41,580 nt of DNA from JABWAM01 sp964653025 (GCA_964653025.1 CAZZBZ010000023.1:1-41580), one strand, 5' to 3'; counted from the stretch's first letter, positions 22,893 through 30,780 are shown. Numbers and translations are program-made. The notes: a model not told the origin generated them from the letters alone.

Positions 22893-24065
22893 TCATGCCT
22901 CCCGCGGTGAGGCGGAAGCGGCCATGCCCATGGCCGCGAAGAACATCATGGAAAGTTCGTGATGCAGGGAAGTGTTGCTGAAGCCGGTGAGCATCACGAT
23001 CAACCCGACGCCGAGGGTGGCGTGGAAGATGAGTTGGGTATCCGAAGAATCCGAGCCACGCAGGCGGATCACGGCAAAGGCCGTGCTTCCGAGCATGACC
23101 AGGAGCGCCGCCATGCCGGGCCACCCCTCCTGTGCCAGGTGATTGACGTAGAGGTTGTGGGCGTGATCCACGGTGATGAACTGGGTGGGTTCACCCGAAG
23201 TCAGCATGATGTTCCTGAAGTTGTTCAGGCCGACGCCGGTCCATGGGCGAGAGCGAACGGCTTCCTCCGCGCCATGCCAGATTGCGGCCCGGTTGTGGAA
23301 GGATCCGCGGGAAAGAAGACGCTCCCGCAGCGGCGGACTCATTGCCATTACGAGTAGAATGCAAGGGATGAGGGCCAACAGGGCCGCGCGAAGCCATCTC
23401 TGCGAACGGGCAAGCCAGAGGAGCAACACCGTAACAACGAGGGCGCTTCCGATCGCGGTGCGGGAGGTGCTGCCCGCAAGCGCAAGCCCGATCACCACAC
23501 AGGCCGCCGCGGCGATCCACTTGCGGCAGATCACGCGCCCGTGCAGGGCACCGGCCAGGGCAAACGCCCAGGCCATCGCGAGCCAGGCTCCGCTCTGGTT
23601 GTAGTGCCCGACCGAACGCAACTGGACGGCCAACTTTTGGGCGTAGGCTTTGAGGATCCAGAGCGACCAGGCGTAGTTGAACAGGCCGATGCAGGCGGCA
23701 ATCATCGCCGAATAGATTATGTGGCGGACGCTCGCCACCCGACGCTCTGAGTTGTCGCACACACTGATCGCGAGTCCGAACATGCCGGCGCCGCGCACCA
23801 TGTCCCAAAGCCCCTTGAAACTGGCGGCAGGCTCGATGGCGAACATGGTGGCCCAGAGCCCGGCCGCGATCCATGCAAGAACTGCCCAGCCGGGAAAATC
23901 GAGCATCGGCTTCCTTCGCTCGACCACAAATCGGGCCGCCATCAGGACGACGCCAACGGCCCATAGCGCGTTCTTGGCCGCCTCGTGAAGTGGAACTGCG
24001 TAGAGGAGCAGGATCCAAATGCGCCATTCCCAGACGCGAAGGGCATGCGTGAGCGAAGACGTCAT
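22893..24065 (-). CDS. O-antigen ligase / Wzy-type polymerase-like membrane protein (second of two)
   Basis: The 390-residue protein has about ten hydrophobic helices. SVGHYNQSGAWLAMAWAFAL and GSTSRTAIGSALVVTVLLLW match the conserved core of the Wzy_C superfamily. The large periplasmic loop contains WTGVGLNNFRN and VDHAHNLYVNHLAQEGWPG, the hallmark H-x-H-N motif. The family either polymerises or ligates undecaprenyl-linked glycans. The start at 24065 is chosen because its ATG overlaps the TGA of the upstream paralogue (ATGA), giving translational coupling. No glycosyltransferase gene is nearby. Confidence 0.85.
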   Translation of the reverse strand: MTSSLTHALRVWEWRIWILLLYAVPLHEAAKNALWAVGVVLMAARFVVERRKPMLDFPGWAVLAWIAAGLWATMFAIEPAASFKGLWDMVRGAGMFGLAISVCDNSERRVASVRHIIYSAMIAACIGLFNYAWSLWILKAYAQKLAVQLRSVGHYNQSGAWLAMAWAFALAGALHGRVICRKWIAAAACVVIGLALAGSTSRTAIGSALVVTVLLLWLARSQRWLRAALLALIPCILLVMAMSPPLRERLLSRGSFHNRAAIWHGAEEAVRSRPWTGVGLNNFRNIMLTSGEPTQFITVDHAHNLYVNHLAQEGWPGMAALLVMLGSTAFAVIRLRGSDSSDTQLIFHATLGVGLIVMLTGFSNTSLHHELSMMFFAAMGMAASASPREA

Positions 24066-25267
24066 ATTTGGCGTGAAGGGCGACCGGGCATCAGGACTCC
24101 GATTTGGAACCAGAACAACTCCGCGTTGCTGGAGACCCAAACGTCGTCGGTAAGATTACGGACGCAAAATGCCACGAGGAAAGCCAGGCCGATTCGCGCA
24201 GCGGGATCTCTCGTACCCTCCCGCCCGAAGCGCAATCCATAGGCACCCAGCGCGGAAATCCAGAACAGAAGCCCTGGCCATCCCACCTCCAGCGCCACGT
24301 TCAAGAAAGAGTTGTGGGCATGCTGGTAGATTCGATGCCAGTAGTTTTTCACCACGGTATCCTTCCCGAACCCGACCCCCGTGACCGGCGCTTCCACGGC
24401 CAGGGGGGGATAGCTCTTGAGGATGGTGACTCTCCCTGATTTTTGCACGTCGTAGTCACGCTGAAACCAGTGGGGGCGAACCTGAAACGCCACGGCGCCG
24501 GCGAGCGCGGAGCCAAGAACGAAGACCAGCAGGTGACGCCGTCCCATCCACATGGCAAGGATCAGGAACTCCACGTAAATCGCAGCCCAAGTCCCCCTCC
24601 GCTTGTTCAAGAAGATCATGGCGAGGAGAACCAGGATCGGCAGCCATGAGAGCCGTCGCCCCCGCCAACGCATCACCAGCCAAAGGGCTGCGGGGGAAAG
24701 CAGGAGGAGCACGTAGGAGAAGAAGATATTGTCGCGCGAGAAGCCGCGCACCTGCAGGGTGCCTCGCTGGCGAAGGCCATCCACGATCTCTCCCCAGACA
24801 AACTGGTGGATCCCTTTCGCGGCGAGGACCAGGATCAATCCGGCTTGGAGGAGAAACAGCGTCCGACGGGATTTCTCGCCGTGAAACGCCCACCACCCGC
24901 ACAGGAGGGCAAGCATGGGCTGGGCAAGATCGCGCCTCCATAGATCGAGGCTGAACCACGGTTGGACCATCGCCCAGCTCGCTTCATCGTAGGAGCGCAG
25001 GAGAGGTTCCCTCCAGAACCCGCACACCGCAAAGACCCAGCATGAGAATAGCAAGAGCGGGGCAAGGGCCCATCGGGCATCCTTCCACAGGTTCGCGAGG
25101 GAACTTCGGGACTCGAAGAGGAGAACGAGGAAGCCCGTGATGAGGAGGGTCGCCTGGAGGGCCGCGGTCCCCCGAAACGGCAACACGACCGAGTAGGCAG
25201 CGAGCAGCGCCTGGGCCAACGCCCGAAAGGACGAACGCGAGAGACCTGAGTTTCGGAGACAAAACAT
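24062..25267 (-). CDS. O-antigen ligase / Wzy-type polymerase-like membrane protein (first of two)
   Basis: The 401-residue multi-helix protein shares the layout of its downstream neighbour. RGFSRDNIFFSYVLLLLSP corresponds to the conserved mid-protein helix, LNKRRGTWAAIYVEFLILAM to the S-x-R-T region, and YQHAHNSFLNVALEVGWPG to the large-loop H-A-H-N motif. Sequence identity with the neighbour is low, so the duplication is old or the two were brought together for a joint task, for instance a polymerase and a ligase. It is the first gene of the pair; the 552-bp region upstream carries a composite palindrome. Confidence 0.83.
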   Translation of the reverse strand: MFCLRNSGLSRSSFRALAQALLAAYSVVLPFRGTAALQATLLITGFLVLLFESRSSLANLWKDARWALAPLLLFSCWVFAVCGFWREPLLRSYDEASWAMVQPWFSLDLWRRDLAQPMLALLCGWWAFHGEKSRRTLFLLQAGLILVLAAKGIHQFVWGEIVDGLRQRGTLQVRGFSRDNIFFSYVLLLLSPAALWLVMRWRGRRLSWLPILVLLAMIFLNKRRGTWAAIYVEFLILAMWMGRRHLLVFVLGSALAGAVAFQVRPHWFQRDYDVQKSGRVTILKSYPPLAVEAPVTGVGFGKDTVVKNYWHRIYQHAHNSFLNVALEVGWPGLLFWISALGAYGLRFGREGTRDPAARIGLAFLVAFCVRNLTDDVWVSSNAELFWFQIGVLMPGRPSRQI

Positions 25268-25392
25268 CGCGCATTTCTTTAGCAGGGCGCGGGCGAAATA
25301 GAAAGAGCACGACGGAGCCCGTCCCGACGCGCATTGGCGTCAAGCTAGCGTGTCCAAAGCTGAGATTAGGCACAGAGGTTACGGAGCAGAGA

Positions 25393-25610
25393 TCTCCCGC
25401 AGGGGCGCGGAGGCGCAGGGGCGCGGAGGCGCAGGGGCGGAGAGCCAAAGCTGATCCACGCTGGCGCGTGGCTCCGTCTTTGGCTCGTTTTCTTTGGAGT
25501 TTCAGATCCGTCTCTTGGCGAAGGCAGGTCGAATACGGAGAGCCCCGACTCTGGTCTGGGCGCGTATTCGACCCTCGGATCCGCTCCGAACCCTGCGCCC
25601 CTGCGGGAGA
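25393..25610. repeat. Composite palindromic element with internal tandem repeat
   Basis: A perfect 16-bp inverted repeat (25393-25408 with 25595-25610; TCTCCCGCAGGGGCGC) encloses three structures. The first is a GC-rich tandem repeat at 25399-25440, with a 16-bp unit repeated about 2.6 times. The second is a nested hairpin, 25442-25450 with 25478-25486, with an inner stem 25456-25461 with 25466-25471. The third is an 11-bp stem, 25527-25537 with 25563-25573. It occupies most of the 552-bp gap between the ligase-like pair and the ROK gene. No gene is visible in the rest of the gap. Confidence 0.8.
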
Positions 25611-25819
25611 ATTTCTCCGTCCTCCGTCATCTCTCCTTTTCCCTCTCCGCTCGGTACCTCGGACCGTCCTCCGTGGGCAAATCCGAATCCGATGTCTTGG
25701 GTTGATGCGGATGGCCCGATGTGGGGCTTGGTCGTGCCCATGTGAAGATGAGTCGGTGTTGTTCTTCGTTCGCATGATTCAGATTTCCCTCAAGCGTTGG
25801 GATCCGGTATGAATGGCCG

Positions 25820-26824
25820 ATGGCCGTCGCGGAACCGCTTTTTGTGGGAATCGAGATTGGGGGAACCAAGGTGCAGGTTGCCTGCGGGGATGGCCGCGGG
25901 AGGATCCGTCGTCTTTGGCGTGGCGCGGTGGAGCCGCGCGAGGGCGCCGCAGGCGTTCTCCGCCAGGTCGCCCATGGCGTACGGGAGGTCGTTGGAGGGC
26001 GGAAACCGTTGGCGGTTGGGATCGGTTTCGGTGGTCCCGTTTCCTGGAGAACCGGGCGCATCTGCAAGTCCCACCATGTCGAGGGGTGGGATGGCTATCC
26101 GCTGGTCGCATGGTTACGGAGGCAGGTGGGTGCCCCCGTTTTTCTTGAAAACGATGCCAATGTCGCCGCGCTCGGCGAGGCGGTGGCCGGGGCAGGGCGG
26201 AGGAAGGGCCCCGTTTTTTACATGACCGTGGGAAGCGGGATCGGGGGAGGGTTGGTGGTGGAGGGAGAAATCTACCACGGGGCGGAACCCGGTGAGATGG
26301 AGATCGGGCACACGAGGATTCCGGTGAGTGGACGACCCGCATCCCGCTGGCCGATTCTCGAGACTCTCGCATCCGGATGGTCCGTGGATCGACGGGTACG
26401 GGCGGCCATCCGTTGTCGCCCGCGGTCCCTACTTGCCCGTCTTGCCACAAAATGTGGCGAGGGTGGGGCCCGAATCCTTTGGCCGGCCGTTCGCGAAGGT
26501 GACATCGAGGCTGGGCGAATCTGGGAGGAGGCGACCGACGGCCTCGCCCTCGCGCTCTCCCACGTCGTCCACCTTGCCCACCCCGAGGTGCTTGTGCTCG
26601 GGGGCGGACTCTCGCTCATCGGAGAACCGCTGCGGCGCACGATTGAGGCGAAGATGGGAGCGCTGGTCATGGCGGCGCACCGTGGCACGTGGTGCCTGCG
26701 GCTCGCCGCGCTCGGGGAGCGCGTGGTCCCCGTGGGGGCGCTGCTCCTCGCCGCCCGCCGCCTGGCGGAAAGCCCATCCACTCTGCGTTTGCGCCGCGCG
26801 CGCCGACTTCCTAGGATGCGCTGA
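25820..26824 (+). CDS. ROK family protein (sugar kinase-like) without the zinc-cysteine motif
   Basis: The 334-residue protein starts with the ATP phosphate loop VGIEIGGTKVQVAC. It has IGFGGPVSWRTGRI and the catalytic-base region LENDANVAALGE (Asp112), then TVGSGIGGGLVVEGE. The ROK zinc site normally reads G-x-x-C-x-C-G-x-x-G-C. Here His164 (EIGHT) remains, but the cysteine stretch is replaced by GRPASRWPILETLASG. Activity may persist, since some ROK kinases lack zinc, or the protein may be a non-catalytic sensor. There is no N-terminal DNA-binding domain. The stop overlaps the next ATG (TGATG), so it is coupled to the aldolase-like gene. Confidence 0.82.
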   Translation: MAVAEPLFVGIEIGGTKVQVACGDGRGRIRRLWRGAVEPREGAAGVLRQVAHGVREVVGGRKPLAVGIGFGGPVSWRTGRICKSHHVEGWDGYPLVAWLRRQVGAPVFLENDANVAALGEAVAGAGRRKGPVFYMTVGSGIGGGLVVEGEIYHGAEPGEMEIGHTRIPVSGRPASRWPILETLASGWSVDRRVRAAIRCRPRSLLARLATKCGEGGARILWPAVREGDIEAGRIWEEATDGLALALSHVVHLAHPEVLVLGGGLSLIGEPLRRTIEAKMGALVMAAHRGTWCLRLAALGERVVPVGALLLAARRLAESPSTLRLRRARRLPRMR

Positions 26825-27354
26825 TGCTCCAACTCCAGACGATCGCCGGGGAATGCCCCGGAAAACCCCACTTCGCGGAGATGCTTTTCGCGTGGGGTCG
26901 GCGCCTCTCCGAGGCGGGCGCGACGGGGAGCCTCGCCTACCGCTTTGCGCTGGGGTTCGTGTGCACCGCGCGGGGAGCGAATCTCGGTGCCCTGTCGGCG
27001 AAGGATCTTCTTTTTCTCGAGCCGAAGGAACCCGGCGGGGAGGCATGGATGTCGAGGGGGAGGGGAGAGGTGCCCGGGGCATGGTGGATCCATGCGACGG
27101 TTTTCGCGGATCGGGGCAGCGCTATTTTCACCGGCCTCATGGAGGGAACCGCGTGGGCCGAGGCGGCCCTTCTGGCTGGCGCATCCCCGGTGAGTGGGGC
27201 GGGGGCGGGGCCTGATGCGGCGGTGATCGGGGCCATCGAAGCCGCGCTCGGAAAGGGAAACCTCGTCTCGCTCGATGGGGTTGGTGCCCTCGCGCTCGGC
27301 TCCACTGCCGATGATGCCGCACTGGCGCTGCTGGAGAGCCGCGGACGGGCCTGA
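26824..27354 (+). CDS. Class II aldolase/adducin-like small protein (divergent)
   Basis: The 176-residue protein shows a faint class II aldolase/adducin head pattern. The middle reads ANLGALSAKDLLFLEP, like the T-P-S-G...L-S-x-D segment. The C-terminal NLVSLDGVGALALGSTADDA resembles the R-N-H-G-V-x-x-x-G segment followed by A-L. The metal-binding histidines of the active family are not in place: Asp stands where the C-terminal His is expected, and only one His is seen in WWIHATVF. It is therefore probably not a standard aldolase. Its coupling to the ROK gene and its position before GH4 suggest a regulatory or accessory part in sugar metabolism. The assignment is tentative. Confidence 0.45.
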   Translation: MLQLQTIAGECPGKPHFAEMLFAWGRRLSEAGATGSLAYRFALGFVCTARGANLGALSAKDLLFLEPKEPGGEAWMSRGRGEVPGAWWIHATVFADRGSAIFTGLMEGTAWAEAALLAGASPVSGAGAGPDAAVIGAIEAALGKGNLVSLDGVGALALGSTADDAALALLESRGRA

Positions 27355-27407
27355 CCCTTTTCGCTTGTGCGGAGAGGCGGCGCATCCAAGTATCCCACCC
27401 AATCTCC

Positions 27408-28832
27408 ATGAGTAAAAAATCAAAGTTGGAAGGTCACGCCGCGCATACGAAGGCATCGGAACAAGCAGGGTTGCCGGGCGTCCTGCGCCATCCGATTAAG
27501 CTGACGATGATGGGGGCGGGCAGCGGCTTTACCCCGCGGCTGGTCAACGACGTCCTCCAGATTCCCGGGGAGTGCGGCGGGACGATCGCCCTTGTGGACA
27601 TTGACCGCAGCCGCTTGCGGACGATGCACCGGCTCATCGAGAAGTTGATTGCCAAACTCGGCAAGGCCAACTGGAAGGTAATTTCCTCTCCCGAACGACG
27701 GCAGGTGATGCGGGGATCGGATTACCTCGTCAACTGCATCGAGGTGAGCGGGCTGGAGTGCGTCCGCCACGACAACGACATTCCGGCGAAGTACGGGATC
27801 GACCAGTGTATCGGCGACACGATCGGGCCCGGGGGGCTCTTCAAGGCGCTGCGCACGATCCCGGTCTGGCTCGAGGTTCTCAAGGATGCCGAGCGCCTCT
27901 GCCCAAAGGCGCTGGTGCTCAACTACACCAACCCGATGAGCATGCTCTGCCTCGCGGCGGGGCGCACGAGTTCCATGCAGATCGTCGGGCTCTGCCACTC
28001 GGTGCAGGGGACGAGCCACCAACTCGCGAAGAGGGCGGGCGTTCCCTACGAGGAGATGACCTGGGATTGCGCGGGAATCAACCACCTCGCGTGGTTTACC
28101 AAGCTCGAACACCACGGACGCGACCTTTACCCGCGCCTGATGAGGAAAGCGGAACGGGATCTCGCCGGGCGTCCCTCCAACCCAAAGGACGCCGAGGACC
28201 TCGTTCGCAAGGACATGATGCTCCACTTCGGGGCGTTCATCACCGAGTCAAGCGGGCATCTTTCCGAGTACCTGGCCTTTTACCGCAAGCGGAAGGACCT
28301 CCTGAAGAAGTACGCGCGCCCCGGTTACCATGGGGGTTCCCGCTTTTACGCCAGCAACTGGCCGGACTGGAGGAAGAAGGCCGACCGCCGCCGCATGGCG
28401 ATGCTGGCCGGGCAGGAGCCCATCGAGTGGGAGCGCAGCTACGAGTACGCGAGCTGGATCATCGAGGCGCACCAGAAGGACGTTCCCCATCGCATCTACG
28501 GCAACGTGATGAACTCACGGGGGGGCGCGGATGCCCTGATCTCCAATCTCCCCGCGGACGGCTGTGTCGAAGTCGCCTGCATGGTGGACCGAAACGGCAT
28601 TCACCCGACGCGTCACGGTCGCCTGCCGCCCCAGATGGCGGCGATCTGCGCCTCGAACATGTCGATGTTCGACCTCGCGGCCACGGCTGCCATCGAGCGC
28701 TCGAAGGACGCGGCGATCCATGCCCTGATGCTCGACCCGCTCACCGCGGCGGTGTGCAGTCCGGCGGAGATCAAGGAGATGACGCTCAAGCTCTTCTCTG
28801 CCGAGAAGCGTTTCCTGCCGGGGTATCGGTGA
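27408..28832 (+). CDS. Glycoside hydrolase family 4 protein (alpha-glycosidase-like)
   Basis: The 474-residue protein has the GH4 layout: KLTMMGAGSGFTPRLVNDVL binds NAD+ (residues 31-50), and LNYTNPMSMLC is the substrate-side motif near 171-181. GLCHSVQGTSHQLA carries the Cys196-His197-Ser-Val metal motif and GINHLAWF has the conserved His226. GH4 enzymes use NAD+ and Mn2+ and a redox elimination mechanism. A CHS-type motif is linked to unphosphorylated alpha-glucosides or alpha-galactosides rather than the CN-type of 6-phospho-glycosidases; uronate substrates are also known in the family. About 28 extra residues precede the usual N-terminus. It is cytoplasmic, so it acts on imported oligosaccharides. 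A palindromic element follows eight bases after its stop. Confidence 0.9.
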   Translation: MSKKSKLEGHAAHTKASEQAGLPGVLRHPIKLTMMGAGSGFTPRLVNDVLQIPGECGGTIALVDIDRSRLRTMHRLIEKLIAKLGKANWKVISSPERRQVMRGSDYLVNCIEVSGLECVRHDNDIPAKYGIDQCIGDTIGPGGLFKALRTIPVWLEVLKDAERLCPKALVLNYTNPMSMLCLAAGRTSSMQIVGLCHSVQGTSHQLAKRAGVPYEEMTWDCAGINHLAWFTKLEHHGRDLYPRLMRKAERDLAGRPSNPKDAEDLVRKDMMLHFGAFITESSGHLSEYLAFYRKRKDLLKKYARPGYHGGSRFYASNWPDWRKKADRRRMAMLAGQEPIEWERSYEYASWIIEAHQKDVPHRIYGNVMNSRGGADALISNLPADGCVEVACMVDRNGIHPTRHGRLPPQMAAICASNMSMFDLAATAAIERSKDAAIHALMLDPLTAAVCSPAEIKEMTLKLFSAEKRFLPGYR

Positions 28833-28840
28833 GAGAAGGA

Positions 28841-29020
28841 AAGCCACGGATGAAACACGGATGGTCACGGATGGCAGATGACGAGTGCCGAGTCCGCTGA
28901 CGCGGACTCGACATGCCTCAACCGTAGGGCGACCTCTGACTCCTTGACGGGACGCGCCGATTCCGTGTAGCGGAATCGGTGCACCTCTCTCCGTGGGTAT
29001 CCGTGTTTCATCCGTGGCTT
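28841..29020. repeat. Interspersed palindromic element, copy B (inverted orientation)
   Basis: A perfect 22-bp inverted repeat (28841-28862 with 28999-29020) bounds the copy. The hairpin order is reversed relative to copies A, C and D: the GAGTCCG/CGGACTC stem comes first, and the GCGCCGATTCCG stem with a TGTAG loop is second (28953-28981). It begins eight bases after the GH4 stop and ends before the Gfo/Idh/MocA gene. In RNA it could terminate or stabilise the GH4 transcript. Confidence 0.9.
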
Positions 29021-29096
29021 CTCTTGGTTTTCGTCATTTTGGGGCATGGCGACAGAAGGGTTGCCGCTGAACACATCGTGGCGCCATGATTTCATC

Positions 29097-30167
29097 ATGA
29101 ACTCGGCCCTGTGCCCCCTTCGAATCGGCATCATCGGTGCGGGTGGCATCACGAAGAAGCGCCACCTACCTGGGTTCAAGGCCCTGCCTGGCGTGGAACT
29201 CGTGGCCGTCTGCAACCGCTCCGAGGCGTCCTCCTCGGCGGTGGCGAAGGAGTGGGGTTTCCAGCGGATCGCGGGCAGCCCCGGCGAAATCCTCGCGGCT
29301 CCCGATGTGGATGCCGTGGTGATCGGGACCTGGCCCTACCTGCACCACACGCTCAGTGTCGCCGCCCTCCGGGCGGGGAAGCATGTCTTCACCCAGGCGC
29401 GCATGGCGCGCAACCTCGCCGAGGCGAAGCAGATGCTCCACGAAGCAAGGAAACACCCGCGCCTCGTCTCGATGATCTGCCCGTCGCCCTACGCGATGGG
29501 GTGCACCCTCTTTGTGCGTAAGCTGCTGGACGAGGGCTTCGTGGGGAAGGTGCGGCTTCTCCGTTTCCACAGCCTCAATGCGGCCCTCGCCAGTTCCTCG
29601 AAACCGATCCTCTGGCGCCAGCAGGCAAGATTCAGCGGGGTAAACACCCTCGGGCTCGGCATCATCCTCGAGCGTCTGATGCAGTGGGTCGGGCCGGTCA
29701 CGCGCGTCCGCGCGGATGGCGTGATCTTCACACCCTGGCGCAAGGACGCCGAGGGGCGCCGTGCGCGGGTGGAGACCTTCGATCAGTTGCAGGTGCTCGC
29801 CCGGCTTCGCGATCACCCCGGCCAGATGGAGTTGTGCTTCAGCGGGGCCGTCCACCATGGGCCGCGGGAGGAGGTGGCGATCTACGGGGACGCCGGCACG
29901 CTGGTTGTGGACCTCTCAAACAACACGGTGCGAGGCGCCCGCGCCGGCGAAAAGGAACTCCGTCTGTTGCCGGTCCCGACGAAACTCGCGCGGGATTGGA
30001 CGGTCGAGGCCGATTTCGTGGACGCGATTCGCGCCGGCGGGCGCACAAAACTCTCGAAGGAACGCACCGCCTTCTTCTCGCCCGATTTTGCCGAGGGTGT
30101 CCGCTACATGGCCGTCACCGAGGCCGTGGTCAGGGCGGCGAAGTCGGGGAAGGAACAGCGGGTCTGA
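29097..30167 (+). CDS. Gfo/Idh/MocA family oxidoreductase
   Basis: The protein opens with the Rossmann motif LRIGIIGAGGITKKRHLPG and has VDAVVIGTWPYLHHTLSVAA and AGKHVFTQARMARNLAEAKQ. In the last of these the family's usual E-K-P-x-A is changed to T-Q-A-R-M. That lysine (the K of EKP) is often catalytic, so the copy may be altered in function. The C-terminal part follows the family pattern. Members are NAD(P)-dependent sugar or inositol dehydrogenases. ATG 29097 gives a normal spacing to the first strand; ATG 29046 is an in-frame alternative. Next to GH4 it may finish oxidation of the released sugar. Confidence 0.85.
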   Translation: MNSALCPLRIGIIGAGGITKKRHLPGFKALPGVELVAVCNRSEASSSAVAKEWGFQRIAGSPGEILAAPDVDAVVIGTWPYLHHTLSVAALRAGKHVFTQARMARNLAEAKQMLHEARKHPRLVSMICPSPYAMGCTLFVRKLLDEGFVGKVRLLRFHSLNAALASSSKPILWRQQARFSGVNTLGLGIILERLMQWVGPVTRVRADGVIFTPWRKDAEGRRARVETFDQLQVLARLRDHPGQMELCFSGAVHHGPREEVAIYGDAGTLVVDLSNNTVRGARAGEKELRLLPVPTKLARDWTVEADFVDAIRAGGRTKLSKERTAFFSPDFAEGVRYMAVTEAVVRAAKSGKEQRV

Positions 30168-30200
30168 GCAGCCACCGGTTCACATGGGCGAGCACGCAGG

Positions 30201-30232
30201 CGGGACGGGGGCGTCCCGTCTCCAAAAGACGG
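30201..30232 (+). terminator. Tandem hairpins after the Gfo/Idh/MocA gene
   Basis: CGGGACG (30201-30207) pairs with CGTCCCG (30212-30218), and a competing stem CCGTCT (30216-30221) pairs with AGACGG (30227-30232). They lie between convergent genes, 33 bases after the oxidoreductase stop. No long T-run follows, so termination is only plausible. Confidence 0.4.
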
Positions 30233-30237
30233 ATTGC

Positions 30238-30483
30238 CTAACGGACTTCGGCCCCCGTTGGGGTCTGGGTGGATGCGAGGAACGTCTTCACCAATGCCCC
30301 TTCGCCGCAGACAATCATGCCAGAAAACCGCTTGAACCATCGTTTTTCAGGCACCTCTGGCTCGGTGTCCAACCACTCCACAAGGAGGCCCAGTTGGATG
30401 GCGGTAATCTCCCTCTGCTGAATGCGATCCAGCAGGTGGTTCAATAGTGCTGGCGGCAGGTTTTTGCGCTGGATTCTAGGCAT
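30238..30483 (-). CDS. Small conserved-looking protein, second gene of a toxin-antitoxin-like pair
   Basis: The 81-residue protein is basic at its start (MPRIQRKNLPPALLNHLLDR), then has ITAIQLGLLVEWLDTEPEVP and ends in FKRFSGMIVCGEGALVKTFL. I recognise no characterised domain. Its ATG lies inside the last codons of the upstream gene, giving an 8-base overlap. This strong coupling, the small sizes and a likely private promoter are typical of type II toxin-antitoxin modules. As the downstream and more globular-looking partner it would be the toxin candidate, but this is inference. It converges with the Gfo/Idh/MocA gene. Confidence 0.65.
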   Translation of the reverse strand: MPRIQRKNLPPALLNHLLDRIQQREITAIQLGLLVEWLDTEPEVPEKRWFKRFSGMIVCGEGALVKTFLASTQTPTGAEVR

Positions 30484-30697
30484 TGCCCTTGGCGCCGTAG
30501 AAGCCCTTGGAAATCGTTTCGCGCAACGTGGCGACCTCGGTAGGGGTTTTTGCGTTGACCATCTGTTCCGCCAGGGCGGACAACTCCTGCCCGGTCAGGC
30601 GGCGCTCGGCGTCGAGGCGGTAGGCAAAGCGAACGACCTCCGCCTGCTCTCGTGGCGAGAGATGCTTGATCTCCTCGATGAGTTGGGGCGCTGTCAC
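30476..30697 (-). CDS. Small helical protein, antitoxin-like first gene of the pair
   Basis: The 73-residue protein is predicted to be helical: TAPQLIEEIKHLSPREQAEV is followed by VRFAYRLDAERRLTGQELSA, then ATLRETISKGFYGAKGNA. The pattern of an I-K-x-L-S/P-x-E-Q helix followed by a second helix is common in small antitoxins that bind DNA or their toxin (DUF2281-like). The start is GTG 30697. It overlaps the next gene by eight bases. Upstream lie a TTGAAG-17-TAGAGT promoter candidate and a GAACAA/TTGTTC dyad that could be an autoregulatory operator. Function is inferred, not shown. Confidence 0.65.
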   Translation of the reverse strand: MTAPQLIEEIKHLSPREQAEVVRFAYRLDAERRLTGQELSALAEQMVNAKTPTEVATLRETISKGFYGAKGNA

Positions 30698-30703
30698 GGG
30701 GCA

Positions 30704-30732
30704 ACTCTACTGGTTTCCCCGCGAAACTTCAA
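30704..30732 (-). promoter_or_regulatory. Candidate promoter of the two-gene cassette
   Basis: On the minus strand TTGAAG (30732-30727) and TAGAGT (30709-30704) are separated by 17 bases; each matches the sigma-70 consensus at four of six positions. The predicted start would fall at or beside the GTG of the first gene, so the transcript could be leaderless. Confidence 0.4.
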
Positions 30733-30744
30733 ACGGCTTTGCGA

Positions 30745-30759
30745 GAACAAGTTTTGTTC
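30745..30759. promoter_or_regulatory. Dyad upstream of the cassette (possible operator)
   Basis: GAACAA (30745-30750) and TTGTTC (30754-30759) form a perfect 6-bp dyad with a three-base centre, 12 bases upstream of the candidate -35 box. Such dyads often bind autoregulatory antitoxins. Confidence 0.35.
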
Positions 30760-30780
30760 CCGTCTCCAAAAACCGGGAGA

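Larger units (their letters stand above)
30214..30771. repeat. 14-bp direct repeats flanking the two-gene cassette
   Basis: TCCCGTCTCCAAAA occurs identically at 30214-30227 and 30758-30771, bracketing exactly the two small genes and their upstream region. The interval between repeats is 530 bp. The pattern could reflect insertion of the cassette or be a by-product of hairpin sequences on each side; only two copies exist in this window. Confidence 0.6.

Noticed and set aside
25399..25440. Short tandem repeat as a CRISPR array
   Set aside because: The 16-bp units are directly contiguous with no spacers and there are no cas genes.
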